Origin: Aquatica leii
Lineage: Eukaryota > Arthropoda > Insecta > Coleoptera > Lampyridae
Direction of reading: 5' to 3'
Assembly: GCA_035610365.1 (NCBI GenBank)
Contig: CM069438.1
Coordinates: 53,998,837 to 54,062,836, forward strand
DNA: 64,000 nt
Part shown: one piece after another, positions 35,451 through 48,337 of the stretch
How the letters are laid out: each line of letters starts with the position of its first letter
Position numbering within the stretch: position 1 is the first letter of the stretch
Made by a program: the position numbers and the translations under genes
Notes under the pieces: model-generated
What the model saw: only the letters and a program-made list of their open reading frames with translations
What the model was told of the DNA's origin: nothing
Database searches by the model: none

Positions 35451-37430
35451 GTCACGTTTTGCCAAGTACGACAAAGCTTTCCCACACTGCTGTCGCTACG
35501 CTACGCGTCTACATAGAGATTGTGCTGTCTCTTCAGATGTAAAAGCTTCTGCTATTGCTTTTGCATCTCTTTCTTCAGTCGCTTCCTGTCTCCTTCTTCT
35601 AATCGTGGTTTTCTCTTTCATCGACGTCGTAAGTGCTAGTTCGCTTTTTGTGCCTTCGACTTTCGACCCTTGCTATTCTTTTGGCTCATGTCTTTTGGTT
35701 TTGGTGGTTCCAGTCTTTAAGTACGTCGTTGGTGTATTTTGTTGGTTGTGGTTCGCATGCTGTCTATTTGCTTTCTCCCATTTTGCTGTCCCCGATATTC
35801 TTTTTTTGGTTAAGTTTCTGCTAAAATTCATTGATTTCTTTCTTCTTACTTCAGGACAGACTACCTTTTGTATATATTTATATTCGCTTAGTCGGACTTT
35901 TTGAATTAGTACATCATCTATAGGATTCTCTCTTCTGCTTTTGAATTTGGTTTTTTTTCTTCTTTTGAGTTTGCTATTTCGCTTGTCGGCATTAAAGTCT
36001 TGTAGTATACTTTCCAATTTAGAACAGCAATTGGTACGGATCCTTTCTATGATTTACTGATATTTTATACGAGCGGTTGGTTGGGCATCGCACTCTTTTC
36101 GTTCTTTTACGAGGTGAAGAATAAATCACGCATTAACATCAAGCCGTATCTTTCTCCGTTTTTCTCTATATTTTATCTTTCCTACTTCTCATTTATTTCT
36201 TCTTAGGCTTAGGGACCTTCTATGTGCCAACAATTCTTTTTTCTTTTTAATTTTCTTTAAGGTTCATCTCTTCTATCTCCGTCTATCTTTTTTTTCTTCT
36301 TATGCTTCTGAAGGTTCGCCTTTAGGACAATTGTTTCTTTGGATTTTTTTCTTTTATCTTGGTTTGTTGCTCTTTTTTTCTTTTTAACAACTTTTTTCTT
36401 TAGTGTTCACTGAAACTGTGTTTCTGTTCTTTTTCTTTTCTTCCTCAGTTACTAGTCTTGCTGTATTGGGTTTAGTGGGTTTTTATTTTGTTGTGCTCGA
36501 TTTGAAACTTACAATAGACTGCAACGTCCCTTCTTGTACTTCCGCTTAGTCGGCATTTTTGATGTTAGTCACTGTTAGGAAATTTCTCTTCTTTGGGTTT
36601 CTTTAGCTCTTGGAATATTCTAATCCGTTCTTTAAATTTTAAGTTCCAGTGTGGCATTCCAACACGACGAGCACTAACTTACGACATTCGATTAGCAATT
36701 GAAGCTTTTTATTCCTTCTTATTTACTCTTGCTTGTTTTTTTTTTCTTTCTTTAGATTTTGTTTTAGGTTACGCGGTTTGGATTTTTCTTGGAATGGTGC
36801 ACTCATGTAGTGTTTCGATTTTGGAACTTTGTGGTTGTGACTTTTAGATTATTGATTCTTTTTCTCTGCCTTTTAGGTAGTCCGACTTATGTCGACCTTT
36901 TAATCAAAATCTTTTTTTTTTGCTTGAGATTTCTTCGTTTGGTTTTGCTTTCTTACATCTTTAAGGTTTGGTTTTTTTGATGGAAGAATCTCATATCGTC
37001 TGTTGACTTTTTGGACACAAATGTCTTAGGTTTTCTTTTTGACTTTTCTTCTTTGAAATCCGCATATCACATTTCAAGATTTGCTAGATACTTGGTTTTT
37101 ATTTTTACTTCTTAAGTTTAGTTAATTTTAGGAACTTATATTTAGGGTTAAATTTGTATTTGTGGGCTGGGGTTTCATAGGATTTTAGGGCGTTGTGGTC
37201 TTTCTTTCCTATATTTCTTTTGCTCTTGGTTTGCTTGGTATTGTCTATGGGACTGCGTTGTTTCCTTGCATTCCTAGAGTAACGACTGATCAACTTTCGA
37301 CGAGTACCTTTTCTGATACTTCATTTCCGTTGGTTGGAGTTTTTGGTTCTTTGGAGTATCATTCCGTTTCATGCGACTTTTGAACACATTTTATTGGTAA
37401 TACTTAGAAAATTGGGAAAACCTCTTTCAT
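35451..37430 (+). other. Decayed, T-rich continuation of the gypsy relic
   Basis: Several medium-length open frames rich in Phe, Leu and Val result from the T-rich composition and do not match a family. Position and strand suggest that this is the rest of an integrase and 3' region, because a purine tract resembling that of the 44-48 kb relic lies at its end. Confidence 0.35.
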
Positions 37431-37560
37431 TTACGTTTCTTGTTGGATTGGTTTTGGAATTTAAGGTCCAGTCCTTGGCGTATGCCTAAATTTTTATTCT
37501 CGACTTTAGCTAGTGTCCACTTCCCAGGTTTTTATGTTGCTGGGGGGAATTTGTTATGTT
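37431..37560 (+). other. Gypsy relic 3' end with polypurine tract
   Basis: GCTGGGGGGAATTTGTTATG (tract at 37542-37549) resembles GCTGGAGGGAATTTATTACG at 47729. The preceding ~80 bp also align (MPKFLFS...FYVAGGNLL versus LPKRLSSFKF...FNFAGGNLL when translated). So two related elements end alike. Confidence 0.6.
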
Positions 37561-38639
37561 AAAAAGTAGGTATGTTAAAATTTTTCCGAGTATAAAATTT
37601 GTCCTCGACACGCCCACTTTTCGTGGTTCACTGTCAAATTTTAAAAACACAATTTCATTTTCTTATGGTAACGTTTGTGCAACACAGACCTTCGTTTAGC
37701 GGTGTCTACGCCTAACAAGGCTTTCATCATTAAGTTATTTCGCGCAATTCCACGTGAATATGCATTCGAATTTTGTGTTTATCTAAGCAAAAGCTTATTA
37801 GAGGTAAGTGGTTATATGTTCCTTTTTATATTGAAGGTTTAAATTGATTCTTTCATAATTGTCTATAGCGGATTTCCATACCCCCACCCGTTTCCTTTAT
37901 CGGTGGAGATAACAAGCAGATGGCACATTTGGAAGAATTTCCATAACCGCACGTTGCTGCAATTAAACAATTTATACCGTCAAGGGGTTAGAGGCATTTA
38001 CGATTTCGATTTCTTTTGGAAGGAACTTTTACCACCAATTACTATATTAAGTTGAGGGGAAACGCTGCGCATTCGCTATCTTCAATAATTGTATTATTTA
38101 AAAACGGAATTTACTTGTGATAACGCCATATGTAAGTTTTTGTGTTAGATTCCATATTACGTTATAGGTAATACAGGCACGGACATAGCTGGATCCCTAC
38201 TGGATGAAACATAACTGTAAGTATTAAAATTTCTATTTTTATGAGTACTACTTCGTTGGTCATGTCGATTGTTAGAATAACGGTACGTACATGTTAAGTT
38301 AACACAATTAATTATTAGGTCATTTTGTGAGTCACAAGGTCTTATGCAGTTCGGCGTTAAGGCTCTAAGTCTTCATTCTTTATATACTCGGATGATTTTA
38401 AATTTAAGAGTATAAAGTCATTCCTTCTTTGAATGTAAAAGTTAGTCGACTCGGTTATTTTATTGTACGACGTGTTGCCCAGTATAGGGCGTAACTTATA
38501 TTAATGACCCATATATTAGTGTTTGGAAAATTTATATAATTATACTTATGTACCTTCTTCGTCCTCTTTGAACTACTGTCTGTGATAAGATAAATCTATA
38601 TTCTGTGTTATCACTTCTGTCGTGTTATTTGTTCTTTTT
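37561..38639. other. Unassigned; possibly a decayed LTR
   Basis: Follows the purine tract at 37542, so an LTR is expected here. No second copy could be aligned by eye. Confidence 0.3.
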
Positions 38640-40935
38640 CAGCTGCGGGTAGATTTAAACGATGTCTCCCTAATTTAGACTTTTGTCGTTTTCGCGTCTT
38701 TTTAGATTTAGTTTATAATCTAGTATCACGAAGCCTGCGACTAAATCTCCAGAAACAGCTGTGTTAGCCGTCGCTTACTTTTTTTTTTGTTACACGAAAA
38801 TCAGCGTAACAAATTCCATTACTATTTCTGCCGGTAGGTTGCAACCGAAAGTCTCGTGAAATTAGATTTTAACACAGTCCACTGTTGCGGTGATTTTTGT
38901 CCTATTAAAGCAGTTCTGATTCCAGATTTGCAAGTTTTTGCTATTACAAGTGTAGTAGTTAAAAGTTTACGTTAAACTACAAGCCCTTCGCAGTTACAGA
39001 TTTTGGAAATTGAGCAAATTGGCTTCCATACTCCCAGTACTATTGATTGTGTGATAAAATCTCGTTATTCCTCTAATGTTATCACAGCTACTTCTTGCGT
39101 ACTTTTTTAATATCTCAAAACCGTCTTTCTGAACAAGTCGACTTTAGTCTAAAACATAGTCAACAGCCAATAAATATTTTAATGTTCCTGGCAAGATTGA
39201 AATGCTTATTGGAGCTGATCTATTTCCCACAATCATTCGAGGAGGTTTTTCCATAATTAAATGAAATCCTTTAATTTTTCCTACTATGTTTAGTGACGTT
39301 ATTATAGGTCCTGTAAGCCTGAGTTCGTTAACTTCGTCTGTCTCTTTTCTAATTCTTCAATCTAAGCCTCAAGACTTGCCAAGATCGGTAATCCCAATGA
39401 AGAATGGTGCAAATGCTTCTTCAGAAATACTCATACTCAAACCTCCAAAGGCAGATATGTCGTCACTTTACCTGTAATGCCCCAACGCTGCTAATTCAGT
39501 CATCTTACAAAGCCCTTTTAGGTTTAGAAAGACGTTTAATTCAAGATCCTTTCTTCTTCTTATGCCGCTTATCAACAATTAATGTGTGTAAATCTTGTTT
39601 TTAATGGTTCTTCTTCTCTTCACGGTAGGCCTCTAAACTAGCAACTTTTAAATGGTTCTAAGTTACAAAAGGACATTTCTGCAATTTTGATACATATCAT
39701 TATGTTTTTGACTGAGGATAAGTCTATAAAAATCCTCCCTGTACTGGAATCATCATTTTGACACCTTTCCTTTCAAGTTCAACCCTTTAGTGGCGACTGC
39801 ACTAAAAAAACAATTATTTCTTAGATTGCTAGAATATTTGATCCTCTATGGTTCCTCTCCCCTCTTGTTTTTACAATAAAACCCGTTCTACAGCAGATAT
39901 GGGCCAAATGTTTTAGTTAGGATGTTTATACCTTTGTTGGTAATCGTACTCTAACTATTCTTGATTTCACTAAAGCACATAAATGGTCGTGGTACTACTC
40001 CTGAAGATTTGAGCACCGCTTTTCTCTGGATTTCAGATGTAACCTTTTTAAGAAAGTCTATTTTGCAATGGCTTTTTCTTTCTGTTCTGTCAGTTTTGGA
40101 CTCTTGGTTACCTGATATTAAAGCTAGCGCAACTTTTCTTACTCACGTTGTACCTTCTCGCCCTTTGCTTCCAGTCATCGAACGATTTTCTGCTTTTCTA
40201 AATATGCAACAAACGTTTGGATGGATATTTCGTTTCTTTCAACACTCTCAAGCTCTCTAAACAACCTTTTTCTCCTGATAATAAAATGTTATCTCTTTCT
40301 TCTGCCGAACTACATAAGGTTACGTATGCTTGCGTCTGCATAACTTAAGCTGCCTAGAAAAGAGATTTCGTTGCTTCAGCAAAGTAAACGCCTACCTTCT
40401 TTTCTATAATAGTTGTCTCCTTAGGGTAGGCGAAAGACTGCTTTTCTGTCGACGTCTTCTCATTATCTGCTGTTATTACCCTAGCAGGCTCATCTCTCCG
40501 CTCTTTTGTGTTTTTACTATCATGTAGCTTCTCTTCAGACTGTTATAGATTATGCAGAACCTTTTATTGTTAAGGTTGATACTCTTCGTACTACTAAAGG
40601 CTACCTGTGTTTGTTTGTCTGCACTACCACTAAAACTATACATCTTGAGTTTGCTTCGTCTTTATCTACAGAAACGTTATTTGCCTGTTTAGACAGGTTC
40701 ATCGCGCGTCGAAAAATAGCATTCCGCATTAGATCAGACCGTGGTCGCAATTTTGTTAGGGCAGCTAGAAAGTTTATTGATCTGCATAATTTTTGTGCAA
40801 ATACAATAATTTTGGGAAAGTCTTCCACTTTGTAATATTAAACGGATTTTTAATCCTCCACATTTTGGAGGCCTTTGGGAAGCAGCTATTAAATCCGATA
40901 AGCGTCCGTTAAATCGCAAAATTAGTGACTTATTT
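38640..40935 (+). pseudogene. BEL/Pao retrotransposon pol remnant
   Basis: Plus-strand frames in order: a protease-linked segment with MLIGADLFPTIIRGG (39199) followed by VIIGPVSLSS, which matches the BEL/Pao LLIGADxF...G...SGP pattern; RYVVTLPV; LQKDISAILIH with FLTED; then ISLIARIFDPL-like IARIFDPLWFLSPLVFTIKP (39.82-39.90 kb); the integrase VIDYAEPFIVKVD, KGYLCLFVCTTTKTIHLEF, LDRFIARRKIAFRIRSDRGR; and finally PPHFGGLWEAAIKS near 40860. The reverse transcriptase palm between FLTED and the KILPVL segment is deleted. Frameshifts and stops are frequent. Gag and LTRs are not recognisable. Confidence 0.88.
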
Positions 40936-43200
40936 TAAAGAGTTGTACCAATTATATTCAAATCGAAACAATATTAAAATACAAAGCTACATCTCATTTC
41001 TAATCCTCAAATTTATTGTGGTTTTGTAACATTCACAATACAACGCCTACTTACACTTTTATATTGATCCTAACAAAATTACCTTACGCCAAAAATGTTA
41101 AAATTTTATTCCAAGCATACATGTACAAACTTGAAATTGTTAAATAACGCTAATTGAAATTCTAGAAGCGCGTGCCTTAAAAAAATATTTCTCGACGCAT
41201 TTTTTCCCTTCGCGAGTTTAATCGTATACAAACAGTCGTGTATGCGAAAAAAGTTCCACTTTTATAATAGTCGTTTGCATTTCAAGACAAAAAAACAAAC
41301 ATGAAACATAACCCCTTTTTTAAAAATAAAAACGCCAACTTGATTCGGTCGTAAACATAGATTTTGCACGTCTCATATAAATTGCAATTTTTGGTATTCC
41401 GCCGGGGCAAAACGTCTGCATCTTCGATGTACCGTGAAAAAGAACGTGTCGATGCACTGACCTAAATGTGTTAGATTTCGGGCGATCGAAACACGTATTA
41501 AGTTTTTTCCGAAGTTACAATTACGTAAAATACGTAGGTGATTGAGAAAGTATTGATTTTTACATAAAGACAACAAATTACAAATGTGAACAATACCAAG
41601 CACACCTAAGCGCTTGTGGACTGTGTCCTTCCGAAAATAGGTTATTCCCACGACTTATAGCCACTTGTTCGGTTTGGATATTTTTAGACATGGCGCTTTA
41701 ATTATAAAACGGCAGCAGCTATTTATACATTCATAACTTTAATAACCAAGGACGACGTCTCTAAGCCAAAAATTCAGATTAACTCGTTTGTCCAAATTCG
41801 AGCATTTTAGTAAACGTGCGAACTTAAATCGAGGGTGGAAATTGATTTTTCCCGGCGAGTTTATCGCGTGCCGCCAAGAAGAATGTTAAATAATTTTTTT
41901 TATTGCACTCATTGCGGTACAGATTTATTGATCATTACGTATAGCTTGTTAAATTAATTGCGTTTTCTTTGAAAAATTCGCCGATTGCCCCGGTGGCTAT
42001 TAAATTAATTAATCCGCATTAAATCGGACTTTAATAAATCATCTTTAAATTGCTAAAATTAATTTTGAATCAGGTTAACTTGTTGGCGATTACGGTGGGT
42101 AAATACGAAGCGTGTTCTCAAAATATTTTGACCAATAATTTTGCTCTTGTCAAAATCCAGATGTTAGTGTTCTTGCTTTAATATTAAATTCCATTAAGTT
42201 GAGTCATTTCCGTCTTGACTAATTATTATTTCTATATTCGTGTCGTTAGTATGTATCGTGTCCAAAATAGCTTCATTTATTTATTTATTTTTTATTTAGT
42301 TTTTTTTACGCATCGATGCTGTTTTTTGCCAATTTTTTCTTCGTAACATATATCTAAAGTAATCAACATACGACTATCCTTTTCGCCCAAAACAAATAAT
42401 AATAAATAATGTCAAACAACTGCAGAAACAGAACCATATACATAGAGACATTAACATTGAAATTGCATTTTGTTACGTGTCATTAGTAATAACGTTTAGC
42501 ATTTTGGTAAATTCTATTTCTCGGTTGACGTTCGCTGTGGGTACATTGATTTTAGTAGAAACTTTTTTATTTAATTATCTGCTGGTATTATGGCAGTTAA
42601 ATTAGATTGAGGCTCAGAGTCATTTCTTAAAACTCAGCTACTAAGGGTGAACGTATTAATCCCTTTGTAATGATTTCTCATACCTAGTAGACCGATTCAG
42701 CCCGGTATAATTAACGTGGGTATGATGACCTTAGGTATTACACTTGAATTGAACTTGAAATAGCTCGGACTACCAGTCAACTGTCTTTTCGACGTCGATT
42801 ACTTGCATTTCGGTTTCAACGTTGTTTCATCTGTGTTATTCTTTCACAACTGTGTCACGTATTATCTGCCTTTCTACATCTATTAAACCTTCAGCGCTAT
42901 TAATTATTTTATGCTCTATTACTTGTATTACGCTTTTAGCTACATTTAGTGTAGATTAAGATCATTATTAATACTTTCCTTTAGTTAATTCTATAGTTTA
43001 TCCTTTAACTTATTTCAAATTTGTGATTGGTTTCGTTGACTTGAACCGCTCGAGAACTAAGGATAAATATTTCGTTTTATAATAAGTTCATAATCAAGTC
43101 TCACTAGTAGAAAACTAAAGTGTTATTTTGTTAGCAATTGGAAAATATATAATCCAGTTGATATACAGTTTGTTTTTCTAATTTCTTAGACACCGGGTTC
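40936..43200. other. Unassigned AT-rich sequence
   Basis: No domain recognised. The right part (42.6-43.2 kb) is in the position of an LTR, because a primer-site motif follows at 43211, but it aligns poorly with the other LTR relics. Confidence 0.35.
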
Positions 43201-43210
43201 GTAAGAATCA

Positions 43211-43399
43211 TTGGCGTCTCCGAGCGAAAGATCCTACTGTTACAACGGAGTGGCGCCCATTTAATTTTTGATTTGATATTATAGTATTTTCAACTACGCT
43301 CACTCATCGACAACCTCAGCTAGCATTGGTGACGTGGTTGTTACCACCAGAGCCTGCTGTAAGAAAATTGTGGTAACAAAAAGTGGCGGCTCGAAGGTA
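43211..43399 (+). other. Gypsy primer site and leader relic 1
   Basis: TTGGCGTCTCC at 43211, then GTGGCGCCC at 43250, then a TACGCTCACTCATCGACAAC segment that recurs at 48418. This is the junction from LTR to internal region of an element whose body is missing: a different LTR relic starts about 190 bp further on. Confidence 0.55.
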
Positions 43400-44138
43400 G
43401 TGCTGTTACATCTCATTACTAATTCATTTTCTAAAATTCGCAATTCTAATTAAATTTTACAACTTCACTGTTTGCGGACCCAACTGAAGATATAATTCTT
43501 TTAGTTATTCGACATTAACGGGAGGGCGTTTAGTGCGACCGATGCTTCTCTGATTACTCCTTCGACCTTAAGCATTTTTTAAAATTGGATTCACCGTACC
43601 ACTTATCTTACGAATAGAACTGTAGATTATACTAAATCATTTTACTTTGAGTCGTAAATGTAAAACACCTTTAACCTTATGTTATAAAATTTGTCTTGAG
43701 TACGCTAACGTTATACCATTCAAGTTTCTTTGATTGTTTAAACGTAGTCAAAGCCAGATTTTGGCCAACCACGCCCCAAATGTAAGCTTACATACGACGC
43801 ACGTCTCGGAATTCAAATTTAGAAGTAGTTAACGTTTACTACTTGTTGCAAGGAACTTCGGTGGAGTAAGTTTTGGTACTTATTTTAATCATTGTTATTA
43901 ATTATATTTGTTCGCAACTGCAGGTAAACGAAATACTTGATCGATTTACGATTAAAGTTACGGTGATGTTATCCGGTAGTGTTAACTGTTTATTTAAATT
44001 CTTTGAATTACTTTCTGTTAAAAAAACAAGTATAGATAGTACATGTTATTAGATAGAATTATATAAGTTTGTTACGTTGCTCTTGATTGTCTTTTTTGCT
44101 CTATACTATTCGCTTCGTTAGTGAGTACAGAGCTACCC
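43400..44138 (+). repeat. Decayed gypsy LTR (5' side)
   Basis: A stretch near 43440-43520 (AATTAAATTTTAC, then GCGGACCC, then TTATTCGACATTAACGG) aligns with 47776-47862 (TATTTAAATTTTAC, CCGGACCCC, TTATTCGATACTTACGG). The end before the primer motif (GTTAGTGAGTACAGAGCTACCC) resembles the corresponding end at 48318-48337. Edges are uncertain. Confidence 0.55.
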
Positions 44139-44190
44139 TTGGTGTCTCCAAGGCGACGATTTTATCAGTACGAAGAGTGGCGCCTATTTT
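44139..44190 (+). other. Gypsy primer site and leader relic 2
   Basis: TTGGTGTCTCC at 44139-44149 directly after the LTR relic, followed by GTGGCGCC at 44177. The gag remnant of the same element begins about 270 bp downstream. Confidence 0.6.
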
Positions 44191-44454
44191 TTTTCTTTTC
44201 TTTAATTATCGTAGCTGGCCGTGGTAACGTGGTTCTTGCCAACGAGACCCACTATAGAAAAAAGTTGGTTTAAAAAAGTAGCAGCTCAAACGTGGAACCT
44301 CGATTTACTGTAGTATCTTATTAGATTTAATCGTTAGAGTGGTCTTTGGGTTTTCTTCGTTTACCTTACTCATTGGATTGATCTACTGTATCTTTTGGTA
44401 TTGATAGTTATTAATTGTACTGGTTCTCGTTTTGTCAATTGTACTTAGGGTTAG

Positions 44455-44867
44455 CGGCTCAACTGCTCGACGAAATAAAGGCACGAACTATGGAACTTCT
44501 AAAACTATAGAGAAATACGTTACCATCATGCAGACTATATTTAGTCGTCTCTCAAAAACTGTGTCAGAACCAGAGAAATTGAACTTGTTCGTAGAAATTT
44601 AACTGTGTTCTATCAAACTTCTTTGACCTGATGCGAGTGAGTACGCTTAAGGTATCTATTGGCAAAAAACTGAAACGAAATTAACTATCATTAGAAAAAT
44701 ACCGACCACCACCATTGCGTCGTTCAATTAAGCTATTAGAACCAAACTTGGCCTATGTATAATAGACATGGTACCAACTTGACTGCGGTTACTTCTCCTA
44801 CTCGTTCTTCTTCTTCTCGGGCGGGGTTAGCTATTTGACTCTCAGCGAGTGATTCTAAAATTTATTT
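44455..44867 (+). pseudogene. Gypsy gag remnant, same lineage as intact element
   Basis: Broken plus-strand frames give LLDEIKARTM, YVTIMQTIFSRLS and LRRSIKLLEPNLAYV. These line up in order with LIEEIKRRTQ, YVAIIRNMFSRLD and FRRKQDMEPDLAYV of the intact gag. Several frameshifts and stops are present. The zinc knuckles are not recognisable. Confidence 0.75.
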
Positions 44868-46600
44868 TTGCTAGTGTCAAACGAGATTAACTTACTTTTC
44901 CTAACAGTCTCTATTTACGGTCATTCTTTTCATGCTCTTCTAGATCTTGGTGCTTCTATGACTATTTTAGGAACCAAGAGATGGCAGTCACTAAATCCTT
45001 TAGGAATTCCGTTACAACCTAATTCTGTGACTACGTGTCGCTTGGCCAACGGTATTCTTTGTTCGGTGGTAGAAACTGCATCATCACCGTTCTGTCTTGA
45101 AAGCAAAATCAGTGTGATCGAATTTTTGATTCTACCCGAAGTTTCTCAACCGTTGATATTAGGCATCGCTTTTTGGCGTGCCATGGATTTTGTTCCAAAC
45201 TTCCGAATCGGCCAGTGGAGCTTTGCTACGGATATTTCGGTAACTTCTGTCAATGTCAATTCGTAGTCCCTTTGGTCTAGTATGGATCTTTTTCTGCACA
45301 ACGACTTCAATTGAACACCTTAGTCGATGCTTTTGTGAACCAGCCGTACTACGCTTGTCCAACCACGTATATGCATCGAAGCTGAACCTATTGAGCAGCG
45401 CTATCTTCTTTCTCCTATGCTCTAGAATATCATTGATAAGGAATTAGATTCTATGTTTCAATTCGGAGTAGCAAAACCTTTGATCAGCGCGTGGTCTAGT
45501 CCTATTGTTTTGGTTAAGACAAAGAATGGATCTCGCCGTTTCTGTGTAGATTTTAGAAAGGTAAACCAAGTCACACAAAAACATACGTATTCGTTATCCT
45601 ATATCTCATATATCTTAGATCTAGCACGGTATCTTTCTTCTTTAGATATTCGCTCTGCCTACTAGCAAATTCCTTTACTGCTGAGTCAAAACTTTTCAAA
45701 GGTTAATTGACAGTAGTGCATCGTAACGGATCGCTTCATAATCCTTGCCGCTCCTAGGAATATTACTGAGGTTCGTCGACTCATTGGTATGACTAGCTGG
45801 TATCGAAGATTCATATGTAACTGAAGAAAGAGGAGTGTGAAGCTGCTTTCCTCTCTTTGCAAAATCAATTGGTATCGGCACTTATTCTTTTTTGTCCGGA
45901 TATTGTATTGAGCCAAGAGACTTCCAAGTGCGAGAAAGTGGTTAGCTATATTAGTCATTTGCTAATTAAGACGGAATGGAATTATTCTACTACCGAAAAA
46001 AAGTGTTTAGCGGTGCTATAGACCATCGAGAAGTTTTGAGTTTTCATCGAAGGGGATCATCACTCTCTTCTCTGGCTGAATCAATTATAAAATCCTACCG
46101 GTAGAGTAGCAAGATGAGTGATTAGATTACAAAAACATGATCTCACTATTCTTCATAAGAAAGATACAGACCATGTGATACCTGATGATTATTCTCGTTC
46201 GGTTCCTCTCATCGTGTGGTATAATAATCTATGTAGTCAAATTCTTCCCGCTCCGCATTAACACTTTGCGTGCTCAGTACAGGATGCTGTTCTGTACCGC
46301 CAAGTTAAGTCTTCATTTTACTCAGCCGATGTCTGGAAATGAGTAGTCCGTATAGAACAATGTTTAAAAATTGTTCACATTCGGCGTGACCAAAACCAAA
46401 GCAAGAATTCTACAACATTATTATTCTGCAAAAATTCGTGTTCGGATGCTTCTCGCTGTATCCGACGATGTTTGATTTGTTCTGCTCATAAAATTCCGCA
46501 ATCTTCTCCTCCGGGTTTCTTTTGTCCTCGTGCAAAACCGTCTAATCCTTGGCAAGTACTGTGTTCTGATATTGTGGTCCTCTTCCTCGTTCGGCTATCT
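44868..46600 (+). pseudogene. Gypsy pol remnant, same lineage as intact element
   Basis: Protease: ALLDLGASMTILG, where the catalytic DSG has become DLG, followed by a long stretch matching the intact protease to 45.26 kb. Reverse transcriptase: AWSSPIVLVK, RRFCVDFRKVNQVTQK and SSLDIRSAY, then a stop. The segment with the YxDD box is deleted, and the frame resumes at ITEVRRLIGMTSWYRRF. RNase H: YSTTEKKCLAVL, EGDHHSLLWLN, DHVIPD. Integrase: a cysteine segment (CIRRCLICSAHK) and NPWQVLCSDIV, after which readability ends. The element is clearly dead but shows that this lineage has been in the genome for a long time. Confidence 0.88.
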
Positions 46601-47738
46601 AGGAAAAAGTAATAGTGCCGTACAACAACATCGTACTCTCTTTTCTCTTTCTTTCTTCCTGCCCTTCTGTCTCTTCTTTTAATCTATTCCCATAAGTGAA
46701 AAGGGGAGGTATGGGTGATTGCCTGTTGTGGAAAATCAACGGCAACGTGTTCGGGAAGGTCGGTTGTTTTCGTCCCGGTAGCCTCAATTTATGGATCAAG
46801 CATACCTTTCGGAAACCATACAACGGAATTGATGGAGCTTAGCAAGAGTGACCAGTATTTCTTAACTGGCACAAAAGATATTGTGGTTGTAGAGGAAGCG
46901 CCGCTTCCGACTACCATCTAGCGGAATTTTATTTGGGTTTTGGGGCACATTTTAGAATGTTTCCTTTCTTTTAGAATGAGTTGATTTCCTAGGTCTTGTT
47001 TCCGCTGGTCTTAGACCAGACTCCTTTTCTGGATGGAAAAAAGATTACTGAATTCGAGCGAGTACTGGATGCGATAATGTGCGATTGTATGGACTAACGT
47101 TCTGAGGCTCAACAACGCGCGTTTCCATCATGACGCGAAGACTTGAGATGTGTTAAAGCCTCAACGCCACACAATCGTCCAGTACTCCATCGAAGAATCC
47201 TCAGGCTGCGCTAGGATACCTAAAGTAATTTCCTAGCTTTGTGGTTTAGTTGTCGTTCCTTTTCCTTATTACCTATATTACTTTTCTTTATAGGTTTCCT
47301 AGAGTTGCGTTTAAAAAAAGGTTTCATTTGGTTTTAGGGTTTTTGTTTTTCTCGCTTGCCAAAGCTTCTTACTTTTACTCTTATCGTCGTGGGTTCATTG
47401 AGCGATGAGTATTCTCTGGAGAAAACTCTTTTCTTGTTTTCTGATGCTTAGGCATCTCCGCTTCATTCGACTATTGGCAAGAATGTCCAGTTTTAGAAGC
47501 GCCTTTTCGGTTTTGGGATGACTTAGTTATGCTCTATAAGCCTTCTAAACGCTTTGGCAATTTTTTTTTCAAAGACATCACTAATTGGCGTTCCTTGCGT
47601 CGGAAAGTTCTTTGTTTTCATCTGGGTTGGGTTTTTCTACAAAAATGGGTCAGGTTGTGGTTTTTAGGGTTTGCCTAAACGTTTGTCTTCTTTTAAGTTT
47701 TTCTTGTCGTCTACAGGTTTTAATTTTGCTGGAGGGAA
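46601..47738 (+). other. Gypsy relic 3' part, with an odd open segment and purine tract
   Basis: 46.70-46.92 kb is less AT-rich than its surroundings and open in two plus-strand frames, but I recognise no domain. AAAAGGGGAGG at 46698-46708 resembles the purine tract of the intact element. The final GGAGGGAA (47731-47738) precedes the 3' LTR relic. Confidence 0.4.
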
Positions 47739-48337
47739 TTTATTACGTGTCAGTACTTATTCATTAATTTTAAAAATCGTAATTGTATTTAAATTTTACT
47801 ACGCCGCTGGTTTCCGGACCCCACTAGATGTGATAAATTCAGATTATTCGATACTTACGGAAAGAGATCGCGACGGTAGCTATTTGTACTTTTAGTTTCA
47901 TATCTAAGTCGCTTTTCTGTATACTGGCGAGATAAAGGCAATTTCTTTAATTGAGTTGGCACTCATAGGTAACAGGGCGTCGCCCATGTTGGTTTTAGTA
48001 ATTTAAAATTCTTATAGTGGTGGAGTAGAGACAAATCTCAGTCAAGCGTCATCAAGAGTAATTTTCCTGGGAATGATTTAACTTATGTAATGACCTTCGG
48101 GATCTGATAATGTTTCACTGAAAACGGCAGATGACTCGCGCTTCGCAGTAATATTACATATATTATTTTGTAGTTAAATGTCGTAATTGCATTCAATTTT
48201 CTATCTATTCTGCCTTGTTGGCCTTGTCTGCTTTACTTATTATTACATCCTATAATTTACTATGTTGTTAACAGGAGTTGCAATAGTAAGTGATTTTTTT
48301 CTATCCTAATATCTTAGTTAGTAGATTCAGGCGACCC
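47739..48337 (+). repeat. Decayed gypsy LTR (3' side)
   Basis: Partner of 43400-44138; see the aligned stretch at 47776-47862. Unexpectedly it is followed by another primer-site and leader block at 48338, not by flanking DNA. Confidence 0.55.

Noticed and set aside
35605-36980. Phe/Leu-rich open frames as membrane proteins
   Set aside because: They result from T-rich composition in a decayed retroelement; neighbouring frames overlap and none resembles a family.
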